The notes under the pieces were generated by a model, which saw nothing but the letters and a program-made list of their open reading frames with translations, did not search any database and was not told the DNA's origin. A stretch of DNA of 54,929 nucleotides from Pleurocapsales cyanobacterium LEGE 06147 (GTDB lineage Bacteria; Cyanobacteriota; Cyanobacteriia; Cyanobacteriales; Xenococcaceae): the NCBI GenBank assembly GCA_015207585.1, contig JADEWQ010000030.1, forward strand, positions 1-54,929, written 5' to 3'. The position numbers were made by a program, and so were the translations under genes. How positions within the stretch are numbered: position 1 is the stretch's first letter; each line of letters begins with the position of its first letter. Of the stretch, positions 34,917 to 44,794 are shown piece after piece.

Positions 34917-34986
34917 ATTTTTGCTGCAAAATTTCACCCCAAGGGTTATAATAGCCTAGTGACTGAAATTTGGGTTGACCACAAGC

Positions 34987-35059
34987 GGGGGTATAGCTCA
35001 GTTGGTAGAGCGCCTGCTTTGCAAGCAGGATGTCAGCGGTTCGAGTCCGCTTACCTCCA
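34987..35059 (+). tRNA. tRNA-Ala (anticodon TGC)
   Basis: A 73-nt cloverleaf. Acceptor arms GGGGGTA and TACCTCC pair with one G-T, the discriminator is A, and CCA is not encoded. The D arm is AGCTCAGTTGGTAGAGC. The anticodon stem-loop CCTGCTTTGCAAGCAGG reads TGC. The T arm has GGTTCGAGTCC. All invariant positions are in place. Confidence 0.97.
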
Positions 35060-35276
35060 TAATTATCGGTTAATTTGGTTTGTTACAGATTTTACTGAAG
35101 TTAATCACTAAATCTGCTTTGCGCCAAAAGCTGAGGGATTTGTAGAGATGAAGAACCGAGTAAGTCAACAAAGTAATGATTTCGAGTTCAACCGCCTCAA
35201 TTTCCGTGACAAGCAAATAAGTGATTGCGATCGCTTTGTTTAGAAACATTGGTTACAACTTAAGCACGAATGCCAG

Positions 35277-35373
35277 TTGTCGCTGATAATCAAACAATGG
35301 CTCAAAGCTGGCTATTTTGAGAAGGATAGAATTCCTATCAAACCCCAGGGCAAATGCATATTAAAAGGAAGAC
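35277..35373 (+). pseudogene. Short remnant resembling a group II intron reverse transcriptase
   Basis: A short frame reads LSLIIKQWLKAGYFEKDRI before diverging and stopping at 35388, inside the ArsR gene's 3' end. IKQWLKAGY with EKD-like sequence resembles the stretch just before the conserved GTPQGG block of intron-encoded reverse transcriptases. Only about 20 residues are recognisable, so this is tentative. The rest of the 35060-35373 gap shows no gene. Confidence 0.35.
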
Positions 35374-35727
35374 TTAACTTAGAGGACTAAACTGTCTAAA
35401 TTTTTCTGCCTGCTGTTGCATTCTTTTGCAGATGCGATCGCCAACTAGCTCGCACAAATCAAAAAACAGTGGAGCGCTAATTTCGTAGTAGACGCTGACA
35501 CCAGAAGGCTTGCGAGACAAAATACCGGCTTGGATTAAAACTTTGAGGTGTTTCGAGAGATTAGCTTGTCCCAATCCTGTCGCTGTCGCAATTTCATTCA
35601 CATTCATTGGCCCAGATTTCAAACAACTTAGAATTTGAAGCCGACTAACTTCAGAAAGCATTTTGAAATATTCGGCTACAGGAGCAAGAACGGTGGCAGA
35701 CGTTTCAGTAGAAGAAGTATTAAGCAC
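35374..35727 (-). CDS. ArsR-family winged-helix repressor
   Basis: A 117-residue regulator. A helix-turn-helix spans about residues 38-66 (MNVNEIATATGLGQANLSKHLKVL), followed by the wing SRKPSGVSVYYEI. It lacks the paired Cys metal site CVC of arsenic or cadmium sensors, and no Cys pair is seen in the recognition helix. The signal could be metal at another site, redox or a small molecule. The start is GTG at 35727. Likely target: itself and possibly the downstream-facing phosphoribosyltransferase region, but no operator is clear by eye. Confidence 0.85.
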   Translation of the reverse strand: MLNTSSTETSATVLAPVAEYFKMLSEVSRLQILSCLKSGPMNVNEIATATGLGQANLSKHLKVLIQAGILSRKPSGVSVYYEISAPLFFDLCELVGDRICKRMQQQAEKFRQFSPLS

Positions 35728-35855
35728 GAGGGAAAAAATATTTCTTTGTTTAACTATTTAATAATATAATTTTCTACTTATATAAAATATCACATTTACA
35801 ATCGAATTGGAGTCTACAGCCGAACAGTATAAACGACCATCAACCCTTCTTACTA

Positions 35856-36515
35856 TTAATTAAAAAGGTTATCCTGGGTTTGTAAATGCTGTGCTAGTAA
35901 ATGTCGTACTTCTTCGTCTCTTGTAGGGGAAAAATCTTCATACCAGAGACTAATAGAATAGAGAAACTCCGGTGTAATTAAACAGACAACTTCCTCTACT
36001 TGTGCTTGTAACTGTTGACAGACAGAGGGATGTGCCACAGGAGTAGCAATTATTATACTTTTAGGTTGCTGCTGTCGGACAACAGCAATAGCAGCATTCA
36101 TAGTCGAACCCGTAGCAATACCATCATCGACTAGTATAACAGTACGGTTTTGCAATTGAGGAACCGGACGACTACCGCGATAAAGGCGATCGCGTCGTTC
36201 TAGTTCTCGTTGTTCCCTTTCTGCAACTTCATTAATGATTTGTTGAGTAATTCTTTCATCTTTGACTACATTCTCATTAATTGCCATTACTCCCCCCGTA
36301 GCAATAGCACCCATCGCTAGCTCTTCATGTGTGGGAGTACCAAGTTTTCGTACCAAACAAACATCTAGAGGAAGATGAAGTGCTTTTGCCACTTCAAATG
36401 CCACCGGTACGCCACCGCGAGGTAATCCCAATACTAATGTATCGGGACGGTCCGTATAGGCTGTAAGTTTTTTTGCCAATAGTCGTCCGGCTTCCGTTCG
36501 GTTCGAAAATTTCAT
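35856..36515 (-). CDS. Phosphoribosyltransferase-family protein
   Basis: A 219-residue protein with the type I PRTase fold. The PRPP loop is VILVDDGIATGSTMNAAI (about 129-146), with the two acidic residues in place. The N-terminal hood has FSNRTEAGRLLAKKL and LVLGLPRGGVPVAFEVA. Stand-alone genes of this kind often have unknown substrates and occur beside stress or erythromycin-esterase-like genes. It lies upstream of the ArsR gene in the same direction, with 128 bases between them. Confidence 0.85.
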   Translation of the reverse strand: MKFSNRTEAGRLLAKKLTAYTDRPDTLVLGLPRGGVPVAFEVAKALHLPLDVCLVRKLGTPTHEELAMGAIATGGVMAINENVVKDERITQQIINEVAEREQRELERRDRLYRGSRPVPQLQNRTVILVDDGIATGSTMNAAIAVVRQQQPKSIIIATPVAHPSVCQQLQAQVEEVVCLITPEFLYSISLWYEDFSPTRDEEVRHLLAQHLQTQDNLFN

Positions 36516-36947
36516 ATTATCGCGTTAACCTCCCTATTTTTCTCAGTTCATCCTCGGAGTCTGCTCCTAATTTCACCTTTTGTGTATTAAAAGTTTGGTT
36601 CAAATTTTTGACTCATTTACTGAAATATTTTCAAGACGACTACACAAAAATTTCAGTCGCTCGAAATGATGAAAATAGAGTTGCGTCTTAAACTGAAGTT
36701 CAGGATATTGAGAGACAGGCGCAAGATTAGAATTACTCTAGCTATGGCAATATGCCAACGATAGACAACAAAGTTAAACGCTACGTGCTGGTTATAACCA
36801 TAAAAAAAAAATTTGAAGATATCGTGAAGATAATAAATGTCATTTGTCGTGGCGATGATATAAAGCGCGTTTGCGATCGCTCCCCGATGAAGATTTAGAA
36901 AAGCGACACTCGCCTGCTTGCACTTGGTCAATTTTAGTCTAGCTTGG
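36516..36947. other. Gap before uvrA end, no gene supported
   Basis: A 92-codon minus-strand frame (36653-36931) has an aromatic-rich, unlikely composition and no ribosome site. The plus strand has an A run (about 36800-36810) but no frame. I see no RNA gene. Confidence 0.5.
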
Positions 36948-39890
36948 TTACACTTTTTTTGATAAACAAAGATGCTGATGCTGCTTGAGAACCTGTTTTA
37001 AATATTGTCCTGTATAAGACTTTTCTTGTTTTGCTACTTCCTCTGGCGTACCGAAAGCAATTATTTCACCGCCGCGATCGCCCCCTTCGGGACCTAAATC
37101 GATAATCCAATCGGCACAGCGAATCACATCTAAGTTATGTTCGATGACAAGTATGGAGTTACCTTTATCAACCAATCTTTGCAGCACATTTAACAGATGA
37201 TGGACATCATAAAAAGATAAACCTGTAGTCGGTTCATCGATTAAATAAAGAGTTTTTCCCGTAGCGCGACGGGATAATTCTGAGGCTAATTTAACCCTTT
37301 GGGCTTCGCCACCAGATAAAGTGGGGGCTGGTTGTCCCAGTTTGATATAACCCAAACCGACATCGACTAAAGTTTGCAAGCGGCTGGCAGCCCGAGGAAT
37401 ATTTTTAAAGGCTGCCGAAGCTTCTTCGACAGTCATATCTAAAACATCGGCAATGGAATAATTTTTATATTTAACTTGCAAAGTTTCGCGATTATACCTC
37501 GCTCCTTTACAAACTTCGCATTGAACGTAAACATCGGGGAGAAAATTCATTTCGATTACATTTACTCCCTGTCCTCCACAAGCTTCACAACGTCCCCCTT
37601 TGACATTAAAAGAAAATCTACCCGGTTGATAACCCCTCGCTTTGGCTTCAATTGTCTCGGCAAAAACAGCCCGAATAGCATCAAAAACTCCAGTATAAGT
37701 AGCTGGATTGGAACGGGGAGTTCTACCGATGGGAGATTGGTCGATGGTAATTACTTTATCTATAGCGTTAAGCCCTTTAATGGTACCTAAATTTTGGGGA
37801 AAAGGTACTTTACGGGTAAGATGATGTTGCAGGGCAGGATGGAGAAGTTCATTTACTAAAGTAGATTTACCCGAACCCGAAACTCCGGTAATACAAACAA
37901 ATTGCCCGAGGGGAATGGCAACATCTATATGTTTGAGATTATTCTGATGACAGTCTTGGAGAATCAAAGCAACTTCCTTGCCTTTTCTTCTTTCTTTGGG
38001 AGTTTCTATTACTTTGCGCCCCGATAAATATTCGCCTGTTAGGGAACGCTGCGATCGCAATAATTGTTCCAAGTCTCCTTGAACGACAATTTCGCCGCCG
38101 CGAACCCCAGCAAAGGGACCGATATCGACTATGTGGTCGGCATGGCGAATAGTATCTTCATCGTGTTCGACTACGATCAAAGTATTGCCCAAGTCTCGCA
38201 ATTTTTTGAGTGTAGTTAATAACTTATCGTTGTCTCGCTGATGCAAACCGATACTGGGTTCGTCTAAAACATAAAGTACTCCGGTTAAGCCAGAACCAAT
38301 TTGTGTCGCTAAACGAATTCTTTGAGCTTCTCCCCCCGAAAGAGTCATGGCAGCGCGATCGAGGGCAAGGTAATCTAAGCCAACATCGAGCAAAAATTGC
38401 AGACGAGCTTTGATTTCTTTAAGGGCTAATTCGCCAATTAAAGCTTGACGCGTGCTGAGTTGTAAGTTGTTAATCCGTTCCAAACAATCTCGAATAGGAA
38501 CGCTAACTAAGTCATTGATGCGATATTGTCCCAAACTAACTGCTAATGCTTCTGGTTTGAGACGCTTGCCACCACATACCTCACAGGGTTGATAAACTAT
38601 GTATTGTTCTAATTTTTGTTTAATGGCATCGGAGTTAGTTTCTTGGTAGTTACGCTCCAGCATGGCAACAATACCGAAGTAGTGGCGATGATAGCCTTCT
38701 CCTTCGCTGCGGCGAGAATCGGAATAGAAGAAAATTGGCTCGTCGCTGCCATGAAGTAGCACTTGTTGCTGTTGTTCGGTTAACTCGTTCCAGGGAGTGT
38801 GAATGTCAAAGCCATAAGCTTTACCCACACTGTAGAGAAGAGAAAGATAAAAAGTATTGTCCTTATCCGACCAAGGAGCGATCGCGCTGTAGACGGGTTG
38901 AGCGGGGTCGGGAACGATCAGTTCGGGAGAAAAGGTGCGCATACTCCCGATCCCGTGACAATGGGGACAAGCACCGTAAGGAGAATTAAAGGAAAATAAA
39001 CGGGGGGATAATTCTTCCATTACTGTCCCATGTTCCGGACAAGCAAAGTTTTCCGAAAAGATAATTTCTTGGGGTATTTCTTGCTCTAAAATAGGTTCAT
39101 TTTTTTTGCCATTTCCTATATACTTACTATCGGAACGCGACGCGGATACGAGTTCTGATGTATCATTTAATACCTCAATAAGCGCAATCCCCGAGGAAAG
39201 ACGGAGACAAGTAGCGAGAGAATCAGCTAAACGCTCTTCTAAACCTAGTTTTTTGATTAGCCTGTCAACAACGACTTCAATATTGTGGGTATAATTTTTA
39301 TCTAATTCAATATTTTCTGATAACTCTCGTACCTGGGAATCTACTCTTACCCTGACAAATCCTTGGGCGGCTAAACTCGATAATAATTGTTTGTGGGTTC
39401 CTTTTTTACCGCGAACTACGGGAGCGAGAATCATAAATTTGGTGCGGTCTGGCAGTGCCATGACACGATCGCACATCTCGTCAATTGTCTGCGGAGTAAT
39501 CGAGCGATCGCAAATCGGACAATGGGGTTCCCCGGCGCGTCCGAACATAAGTCTTAAATAGTCATGAATTTCAGTGACGGTACCGACGGTAGAACGAGGA
39601 TTGTGAGAAGTCGATTTTTGATCGATGGAAATAGCCGGACTCAATCCTTCAATGGCATCCACATCCGGTTTATCTAGCTGTCCCAAAAATTGACGGGCAT
39701 AAGCACTTAAAGATTCCACATAGCGGCGCTGTCCCTCGGCAAAAATGGTATCGAAGGCAAGGGAAGATTTACCCGAACCAGAAATGCCAGTAAAAACAAT
39801 CAATTTGTTGCGGGGTAATTCTAAATTGATATTTTTGAGATTATGTTGTCTCGCACCGCGAATTCTAATAGTGTTTTCAGACTGAGACAT
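36948..39890 (-). CDS. uvrA: Excinuclease ABC subunit UvrA
   Basis: A 980-residue damage-recognition ATPase of nucleotide excision repair. It is slightly longer than the E. coli protein. Both Walker A loops (GISGSGKSSLAF near 35-46 and GVSGSGKSTLVNE in the second half), the ABC signatures (LSGGEAQR twice), and the zinc fingers (CPEHG, then CPHCHG, and CEACGGQG, then CEVCKG) are visible. The insertion domain includes PQTIDEMCDRV. It stands alone, which is common. Confidence 0.97.
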   Translation of the reverse strand: MSQSENTIRIRGARQHNLKNINLELPRNKLIVFTGISGSGKSSLAFDTIFAEGQRRYVESLSAYARQFLGQLDKPDVDAIEGLSPAISIDQKSTSHNPRSTVGTVTEIHDYLRLMFGRAGEPHCPICDRSITPQTIDEMCDRVMALPDRTKFMILAPVVRGKKGTHKQLLSSLAAQGFVRVRVDSQVRELSENIELDKNYTHNIEVVVDRLIKKLGLEERLADSLATCLRLSSGIALIEVLNDTSELVSASRSDSKYIGNGKKNEPILEQEIPQEIIFSENFACPEHGTVMEELSPRLFSFNSPYGACPHCHGIGSMRTFSPELIVPDPAQPVYSAIAPWSDKDNTFYLSLLYSVGKAYGFDIHTPWNELTEQQQQVLLHGSDEPIFFYSDSRRSEGEGYHRHYFGIVAMLERNYQETNSDAIKQKLEQYIVYQPCEVCGGKRLKPEALAVSLGQYRINDLVSVPIRDCLERINNLQLSTRQALIGELALKEIKARLQFLLDVGLDYLALDRAAMTLSGGEAQRIRLATQIGSGLTGVLYVLDEPSIGLHQRDNDKLLTTLKKLRDLGNTLIVVEHDEDTIRHADHIVDIGPFAGVRGGEIVVQGDLEQLLRSQRSLTGEYLSGRKVIETPKERRKGKEVALILQDCHQNNLKHIDVAIPLGQFVCITGVSGSGKSTLVNELLHPALQHHLTRKVPFPQNLGTIKGLNAIDKVITIDQSPIGRTPRSNPATYTGVFDAIRAVFAETIEAKARGYQPGRFSFNVKGGRCEACGGQGVNVIEMNFLPDVYVQCEVCKGARYNRETLQVKYKNYSIADVLDMTVEEASAAFKNIPRAASRLQTLVDVGLGYIKLGQPAPTLSGGEAQRVKLASELSRRATGKTLYLIDEPTTGLSFYDVHHLLNVLQRLVDKGNSILVIEHNLDVIRCADWIIDLGPEGGDRGGEIIAFGTPEEVAKQEKSYTGQYLKQVLKQHQHLCLSKKV

Positions 39891-39994
39891 GAAAGCAACG
39901 CTTAATAGTCCTTAATAATCTTAGCGTTGTCTGACTCGTTCGTGGTTTATTCTCGTTGAGTAAAATAAAAGCACTTCTGTTGCAGGTAATATTC

Positions 39995-40579
39995 ATGACA
40001 GGCAGTCGCACTCATGCCTATTTTTCTCCCGAAGAGTATTTAGACATAGAAAAAATTAGTCCGATCAAACACGAATATGTATGTGGGGAAGTTTATGCTA
40101 TGGCAGGAGCAAGCGATCCTCACGATACTATTGCGCTTAATTTACTTACTTTACTTAGAAATCATGTCCCAGGAAGCGGCTGTCGTGTATACACGGGAGA
40201 TATGAAAGTTAGGGTCGAAGAGGCTAATGCTTTTTACTATCCCGATGCGACAGTAACCTGCGATCCCAGAGATCGAAATTTAGTTTATTTTAAACGCTAC
40301 CCTCGGTTAATTGTGGAAGTGTTGTCGTCTACGACAGAAAATTTCGATAGAGGAGAAAAGTTTAATGATTACCAAAAATTAGATTCTTTACAAGAATACG
40401 TTCTTATCAGTCAAGATAAAATCCAAATTGAGTGTTTTCGTCGTAATTTAGAAGGCAATTGGCTAGCTCAAACTTATGCAAGAGGAGAAATAGTTCAATT
40501 AAAGAGTATTGATTTTAGCTGGGCGAGAGGTTCGCTCCCTGAGCTATATGAAGATGTAGAGTTATTAGTTGACATATAG
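39995..40579 (+). CDS. Uma2 family (DUF820) putative endonuclease, second copy
   Basis: A protein of about 194 residues with YFSPEEYLDIEKISPIKHEY, GEVYAMAGAS, the catalytic-type Asp in FYYPDATVTC, LIVEVLSSTTENFDRGEKF with its Glu, and LQEYVLISQDKIQIE. These match the PD-(D/E)xK-like Uma2 family. The frame opens 13 codons earlier at 39956; the ATG at 39995 (MTGSRTHAYFSPEE) is the better start. It is quite different in sequence from the copy at 5486-6025. It diverges from uvrA. Confidence 0.87.
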   Translation: MTGSRTHAYFSPEEYLDIEKISPIKHEYVCGEVYAMAGASDPHDTIALNLLTLLRNHVPGSGCRVYTGDMKVRVEEANAFYYPDATVTCDPRDRNLVYFKRYPRLIVEVLSSTTENFDRGEKFNDYQKLDSLQEYVLISQDKIQIECFRRNLEGNWLAQTYARGEIVQLKSIDFSWARGSLPELYEDVELLVDI

Positions 40580-40670
40580 TTGAGAATGTAACAAATATTT
40601 TTTGTTTTCCCATGTCTTGCACACTTTGAATTTTGTACGGACGTAACATGCTAAGTCCCTACTACGAACT

Positions 40671-41291
40671 ATGAACTATTCTTTTAACTCCATAGATCGC
40701 ATCTTAGAAAAGCTTGAACAACAACCAGGTTGGGAACAGTACCAACAATATCGTCGCCTCTTGAAATGTTGGCAGGCAATAATTGACCGCAAAATAGCAG
40801 AGAATGCTCGCCCTTTATATGTTGCCAGAGAAGTGCTTTGGGTAGCAACGTCTAGTTCTACATGGGCACAAGAACTATCTTTAAGACGTTATAACCTTCT
40901 TCAACAGTTAAATGCCGAATTACCCTTTCAGTTAGTAGATTTGCGTTGTTCTCCTGCTTGGTGGCATCAGACTAAAAATTCTCATACTTCTACCAATCCT
41001 TTACCTACAGATCGACAGCAGCATCCGAGTAAAGTTGCTATCAATCTTACTACTTCTTCTCCATCGACAGATAATAACTCGCAAATCGATACGCCAACAT
41101 CAAATTCTGCTGAAAAGCGATCGCAGCAGTTAGCAGCATCTTTTCAACGCTGGGCGCAAACTATCCAAGTGCGATCGCAAGACTTACCTCTTTGCCCTCA
41201 ATGTGGTTGTCCCACGCCTAATGGAGAAATACAGCGATGGGGTTTCTGTTACTATTGCGCAGCTCAAAGATGGTCCGAAAAATCCCGTTAA
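40671..41291 (+). CDS. DUF721 (DciA-like) protein with C-terminal zinc finger
   Basis: A 206-residue protein. The N-terminal DUF721 domain (about 5-105) has ILEKLEQQPGWEQYQQYRRL, CWQAIIDRKIAENARPLYV and VLWVATSSSTWAQELSLRR. This domain is shared with DciA, a helicase-loading factor in bacteria that lack DnaC or DnaI. A disordered Ser/Thr-rich linker follows. The C terminus holds CPQCGCPTPNGEI, then CYYC, a likely zinc finger. A role in loading replicative helicase is inferred from family only. Confidence 0.75.
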   Translation: MNYSFNSIDRILEKLEQQPGWEQYQQYRRLLKCWQAIIDRKIAENARPLYVAREVLWVATSSSTWAQELSLRRYNLLQQLNAELPFQLVDLRCSPAWWHQTKNSHTSTNPLPTDRQQHPSKVAINLTTSSPSTDNNSQIDTPTSNSAEKRSQQLAASFQRWAQTIQVRSQDLPLCPQCGCPTPNGEIQRWGFCYYCAAQRWSEKSR

Positions 41292-41613
41292 TATTTTCTT
41301 TCACCATATAATCTTTAAAATAAATAAAAAAAAAGAAGTTTAGCTCGATCGAGTTATTTTATATCGATCCCTAATTGATTTACTAAGATAATGACATAAT
41401 TACTCAGAAATTATTTGTGTTTTAAAATACTTTTTTTTCAGAGCTGTATATATATATTAACCAATAATAAAAACAATCTAAAAAAACAATCTACCGCGGG
41501 GATCGCTAAAAGTAAGCAAGATAATGCCTTGAATCCGATCGATACCGATTTTCAAAGTAAGCACAATAAGAGATGGAAAGATGGATTAAAAATTATCTTG
41601 CAATAAATATCCA
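41292..41613. other. AT-rich gap, no clear gene
   Basis: A 63-codon frame (41415-41606) lacks a ribosome site and any recognised motif; it is weakly coding-like at best in its second half (QSKHNKRWKDGLKIIL). No hairpin of note. Confidence 0.45.
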
Positions 41614-41895
41614 ATGAAAAAAGCCAATTTTACTAACTCCTCTTGCCGATTTTGCCGTTATTATTATCCAGAAGGTCGCAGAGGTGGTACGTGCCAGAGA
41701 CTAGGCGTACACGTTCAAAGCAGCTGGGAAGCTTGCTTTTTAGCATCTCCACCTTTTGTGAACCCCTGGGAAAATTTAGACGAAATTATTCATTTAGAAC
41801 ATTCTTTATCACTCAACTACTCTTCTGAGAATTCCTCACCCACACTGGCTCAATCGGAAACCGAAGTTCCTAGCAGCAAGATTAGTATTACTTAA
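41614..41895 (+). CDS. Small Cys-rich conserved cyanobacterial protein
   Basis: A 93-residue protein of unknown function. The core is SCRFCRYYYPEGRRGGTCQRLGV (about 10-32), then WEACFLASPPF. Four Cys (CRFC, C, C) could hold a metal. The C-terminal third is Ser/Glu-rich and probably disordered. I recall similar short proteins in many cyanobacteria but no name. It is followed by a strong bidirectional hairpin terminator shared with menB. Confidence 0.65.
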   Translation: MKKANFTNSSCRFCRYYYPEGRRGGTCQRLGVHVQSSWEACFLASPPFVNPWENLDEIIHLEHSLSLNYSSENSSPTLAQSETEVPSSKISIT

Positions 41896-41970
41896 AAAAC
41901 CTCTTTCCAAACGGTCGATAAATTTTAGCGATCGCCCATCAAATAATTTAATTAATTAGAAAATATTAAA

Positions 41971-42010
41971 TTAAGAGTCGCATCCTTACGTTATTGATGA
42001 TGCGACTTAA
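41971..42010. terminator. Bidirectional hairpin terminator between the Cys-rich gene and menB
   Basis: Arms GTCGCATC (41977-41984) and GATGCGAC (41999-42006), flanked by TTAA on both sides, form a strong stem. T-rich sequence follows on the plus strand, and A/T-rich sequence follows on the minus strand. It lies between two converging genes. Confidence 0.7.
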
Positions 42011-42045
42011 TTTTATGGTTGTGTATACTCCTGTGGGGATGAGGT

Positions 42046-42879
42046 TTAAGGCAACCAGGGATATTGACGAAAATTTGGCTTTCGTTTTTCTAAAAAAGCT
42101 TGCTTGCCTTCAGTTCCTTCTTCAGTCATGTAATAAAGTAAAGTAGCGTTGCCAGCCAGTTCTTGCAAACCAGCTTGCCCATCACAGTCGGCATTGAAAG
42201 CAGCTTTAAGACAACGGATAGCAATAGGACTTTTTTCTAAAATTTCTTGCGCCCATTTAATCCCTTCTGCTTCCAACTGTTCTACCGGAACGACACAGTT
42301 TACCAACCCCATTTCTAAAGCTTCTGCAGCAGTGTACTGACGACATAAAAACCAGATTTCCCGGGCTTTTTTTTGTCCCACGATACGAGCGAGATAGCTA
42401 GCTCCAAAACCGCCGTCAAAACTACCTACTTTTGGTCCTGTTTGACCGAAAATGGCGTTAACTGCTGCAATAGTCAGGTCACAAATGACGTGCAAGACGT
42501 GTCCCCCACCGATCGCATAACCAGCCACTAGGGCGATGGTTACTTTCGGTAGGGAACGAATCAGACGCTGCAGATCGAGAACGTTCAAACGAGGTACTCC
42601 TTCATCGTCCAGATAACCTGCTTGACCCCTGATACTTTGATCTCCACCGGAACAAAAAGCATATTTTCCATCTGTATGGGGTCCCGCACCGGTAAGAAGC
42701 ACTACACCAATACTGCTATCTTCCCTAGCGTCGCAAAAAGCATCGTACATTTCAAAAACTGTTTTAGGACGGAAGGCATTGCGTTTATGGGGGCGATTAA
42801 TTGTAATCTTGGCGATCCCGTTCCATTTGTGATAGAGGATATCTTCGTAAGTTTTGACAATTTGCCACTCAACTTGCAT
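42046..42879 (-). CDS. menB: 1,4-dihydroxy-2-naphthoyl-CoA synthase
   Basis: A 277-residue crotonase-fold enzyme of phylloquinone synthesis, needed in cyanobacteria for the photosystem I electron acceptor. [28 protein letters not shown] (oxyanion hole), [20 protein letters not shown] and [17 protein letters not shown] are family marks. The Gly in IGGGH and the Asp in SFDGGFG fit MenB's active site. The length is normal. It has its own terminator and no neighbouring men genes. Confidence 0.95.
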   Translation of the reverse strand: MQVEWQIVKTYEDILYHKWNGIAKITINRPHKRNAFRPKTVFEMYDAFCDAREDSSIGVVLLTGAGPHTDGKYAFCSGGDQSIRGQAGYLDDEGVPRLNVLDLQRLIRSLPKVTIALVAGYAIGGGHVLHVICDLTIAAVNAIFGQTGPKVGSFDGGFGASYLARIVGQKKAREIWFLCRQYTAAEALEMGLVNCVVPVEQLEAEGIKWAQEILEKSPIAIRCLKAAFNADCDGQAGLQELAGNATLLYYMTEEGTEGKQAFLEKRKPNFRQYPWLP

Positions 42880-43246
42880 AGGTTACAAATATTTCTACAA
42901 TCGTTTATTTTTAGGCAGCTTTGGGCATATTAGCGCGATCGGGGCGTTAATTGTGATTAATAATAATCGAGCGAACAGTTATTAAAAGAAGTTTAATACT
43001 AGCTTAATCTTTATCTAAAATAAGACAAGTTATAATTAATGATTCATACTAAAGATAGATAATACTAGCTGGGGATCAATGCTAATAATATAAAAAAGCA
43101 CAAAAGTTGTTTAATATTTCATAAATTTTGGATAAATTTAAGTTGGAATTACAGATAGTTAGCAACCTTTTTAAGTAAGCATAAGTCTGTAAATAAAGTT
43201 TAAATTGTCTTTTGATTCAAATCCCCTATTAAACAAGGTTTAAAAA
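42880..43246. other. Divergent promoter region, no gene seen
   Basis: Very AT-rich, between menB (minus) and the zinc-ribbon gene (plus). I see no frame, RNA or notable hairpin. Confidence 0.55.
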
Positions 43247-43438
43247 ATGAAGATCGCTCGTACAGTTCGATGCCCCAATTGTGGCAGTCATGCAGAAAGA
43301 TATAGTTGTTCGGCAAGTCATGTTCTCAGGACTTCGTGTTCTAATTGCGATTACTTAATGGTTCAATGTTCTCGGACTGGTAAAGTAATCGAAGCTTATG
43401 CTCCCGGACTTACCAAGCAATCTACCGTATCTAGGTAA
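43247..43438 (+). CDS. Small zinc-ribbon protein (cyanobacterial, unknown role)
   Basis: A 63-residue protein with [13 protein letters not shown], then [14 protein letters not shown], a four-Cys zinc ribbon, and the closing motif [11 protein letters not shown]. Homologues that I recall in cyanobacteria are sometimes labelled as PriA-like, but this is far too short to be that helicase. The ATG follows an AAACAAGG-like site. Its 3' end overlaps the converging rlmN by 8 bases. Confidence 0.7.
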   Translation: MKIARTVRCPNCGSHAERYSCSASHVLRTSCSNCDYLMVQCSRTGKVIEAYAPGLTKQSTVSR

Positions 43439-44483
43439 GAGATGTTCGGAGTTGCCCGCAAGCAGCATCTGCTTCTAAGCCACGAGAATATCTTACACTA
43501 ACTGAAATACGATCGCGCCTCAGTATGTTAGCAAATCTCTTGATTCTCTCTTGACTGGGGCGTTGATAATTAGCTTCTTCAATAGGATTATAAGGAATTA
43601 AGTTGACATGGGTTTGGAAACCATGCAAATGCTTGGCTAACTCCCTAGCGTGTTCCGGTAAATCATTCACTCCTGCTAGTAAAATATATTCAAAAGTAAC
43701 TCTTCGTCCCGTAATCCGAACATATTCGCGACATTCTGTTAGCAGTGTATCGAGAGGATAGTATCGGGCACTGGGAATTAATTGTTCTCGCAGTTGCTGA
43801 TTAGAAGCGTGGAGGCTTACAGCAAAGGTGACTTGTAGATTATGCCGTGCTAATTGATTAATTTTACCTGGCAATCCTACCGTGGAAATAGTAAGCGATC
43901 GCTGTCCGATGCCAACATTTTGATTGAGAGAATGAACCGCCGCCACTACTTCATTTAGATTGATTAACGGTTCTCCCATCCCCATAAAAACAACATTACT
44001 TATTCGTCGTCCAAAATCTTCTCGGACGGTCAAAACCTGATCTATTATTTCGTGATGTTTGAGATTGCGCAGAAACCCTCCCTTCCCCGTAGCGCAAAAA
44101 TCACACGCCATCGGACAACCAACTTGGGAAGATACGCAAACTGTCAGCCGTTTAGCACTAGGAATACCTACAGTTTCGATAATCGAACCATCTACCAGGC
44201 GTAAAAGATATTTACGGGTTGCATCGGGAGCAATCTGTCTATAGTGGATAGTAGAGCGTCCGATGGGATAATCTGCCACCGACTCGCGCCACTGTTTGGG
44301 AAAGACAGATATTTCCAAAAGCGATCGCGCTCCTTTTTCATACAACCACTGATAGAGTTGCTTGCCTCGATAGGCTGGCTGTCCTTGTTGCCGTACCCAG
44401 TCAGTTAATTCTTCTAAAGATTTACCTAGTAATACTTCCGGTTTAGCTGACTTAATTAATTTATTGTCTAGAGAAGTAGTCAT
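43431..44483 (-). CDS. rlmN: 23S rRNA/tRNA adenine-C2 methyltransferase RlmN
   Basis: A 350-residue radical SAM enzyme that methylates A2503 of 23S rRNA and A37 of tRNAs. [11 protein letters not shown] holds the three Cys that bind the iron-sulfur cluster. [22 protein letters not shown] and [15 protein letters not shown] are family blocks. The second catalytic Cys is in AACGQL near the C terminus. The N-terminal domain includes [15 protein letters not shown]. The length is normal. Confidence 0.95.
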   Translation of the reverse strand: MTTSLDNKLIKSAKPEVLLGKSLEELTDWVRQQGQPAYRGKQLYQWLYEKGARSLLEISVFPKQWRESVADYPIGRSTIHYRQIAPDATRKYLLRLVDGSIIETVGIPSAKRLTVCVSSQVGCPMACDFCATGKGGFLRNLKHHEIIDQVLTVREDFGRRISNVVFMGMGEPLINLNEVVAAVHSLNQNVGIGQRSLTISTVGLPGKINQLARHNLQVTFAVSLHASNQQLREQLIPSARYYPLDTLLTECREYVRITGRRVTFEYILLAGVNDLPEHARELAKHLHGFQTHVNLIPYNPIEEANYQRPSQERIKRFANILRRDRISVSVRYSRGLEADAACGQLRTSLT

Positions 44484-44794
44484 TATTATCTTTGCTTTAT
44501 TTAAAAATTGAGCAGTAGTTAACGTAGAGAACGGGGAAACTAACGTATACTCACCTTTACCCCTTTCTCCTAACTTAAAACAAAAAGTTTATTAAGCGTT
44601 ATGTATCGAGACTTTTCCCAATAAATTATGACTGCTGTAAAAAATTGATATTAGTATAAGCATGAATTTTTGCTGCATTTGCGCATAAAAACCCAAACCG
44701 ATTCATAAAATCACTATATATAGTTAAACTTCTACTTTTTTGTCTCTTTACGCCTTCGCCATCGGTCATTGCTTAATCGGGAAAAATACGAACT
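44484..44794. other. Divergent promoter region, no gene seen
   Basis: Between rlmN and the DUF3747 gene. It has AT-rich sequence and a TATATATAG stretch near 44715; nothing more is recognisable. Confidence 0.5.

Noticed and set aside
36653-36931. 92-codon minus-strand frame before uvrA
   Set aside because: Odd aromatic-rich composition, no ribosome site and no recognisable motif; treated as chance.
38735-38999. Overlapping basic frames inside uvrA
   Set aside because: They are antisense to a full-length, well conserved uvrA.
41415-41606. 63-codon plus-strand frame
   Set aside because: No ribosome site, very AT-rich first half and no known motif; left as part of the gap.
43247-43438. PriA helicase annotation for the zinc-ribbon gene
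   Set aside because: At 63 residues it lacks any helicase motif; only a four-Cys ribbon is shared.
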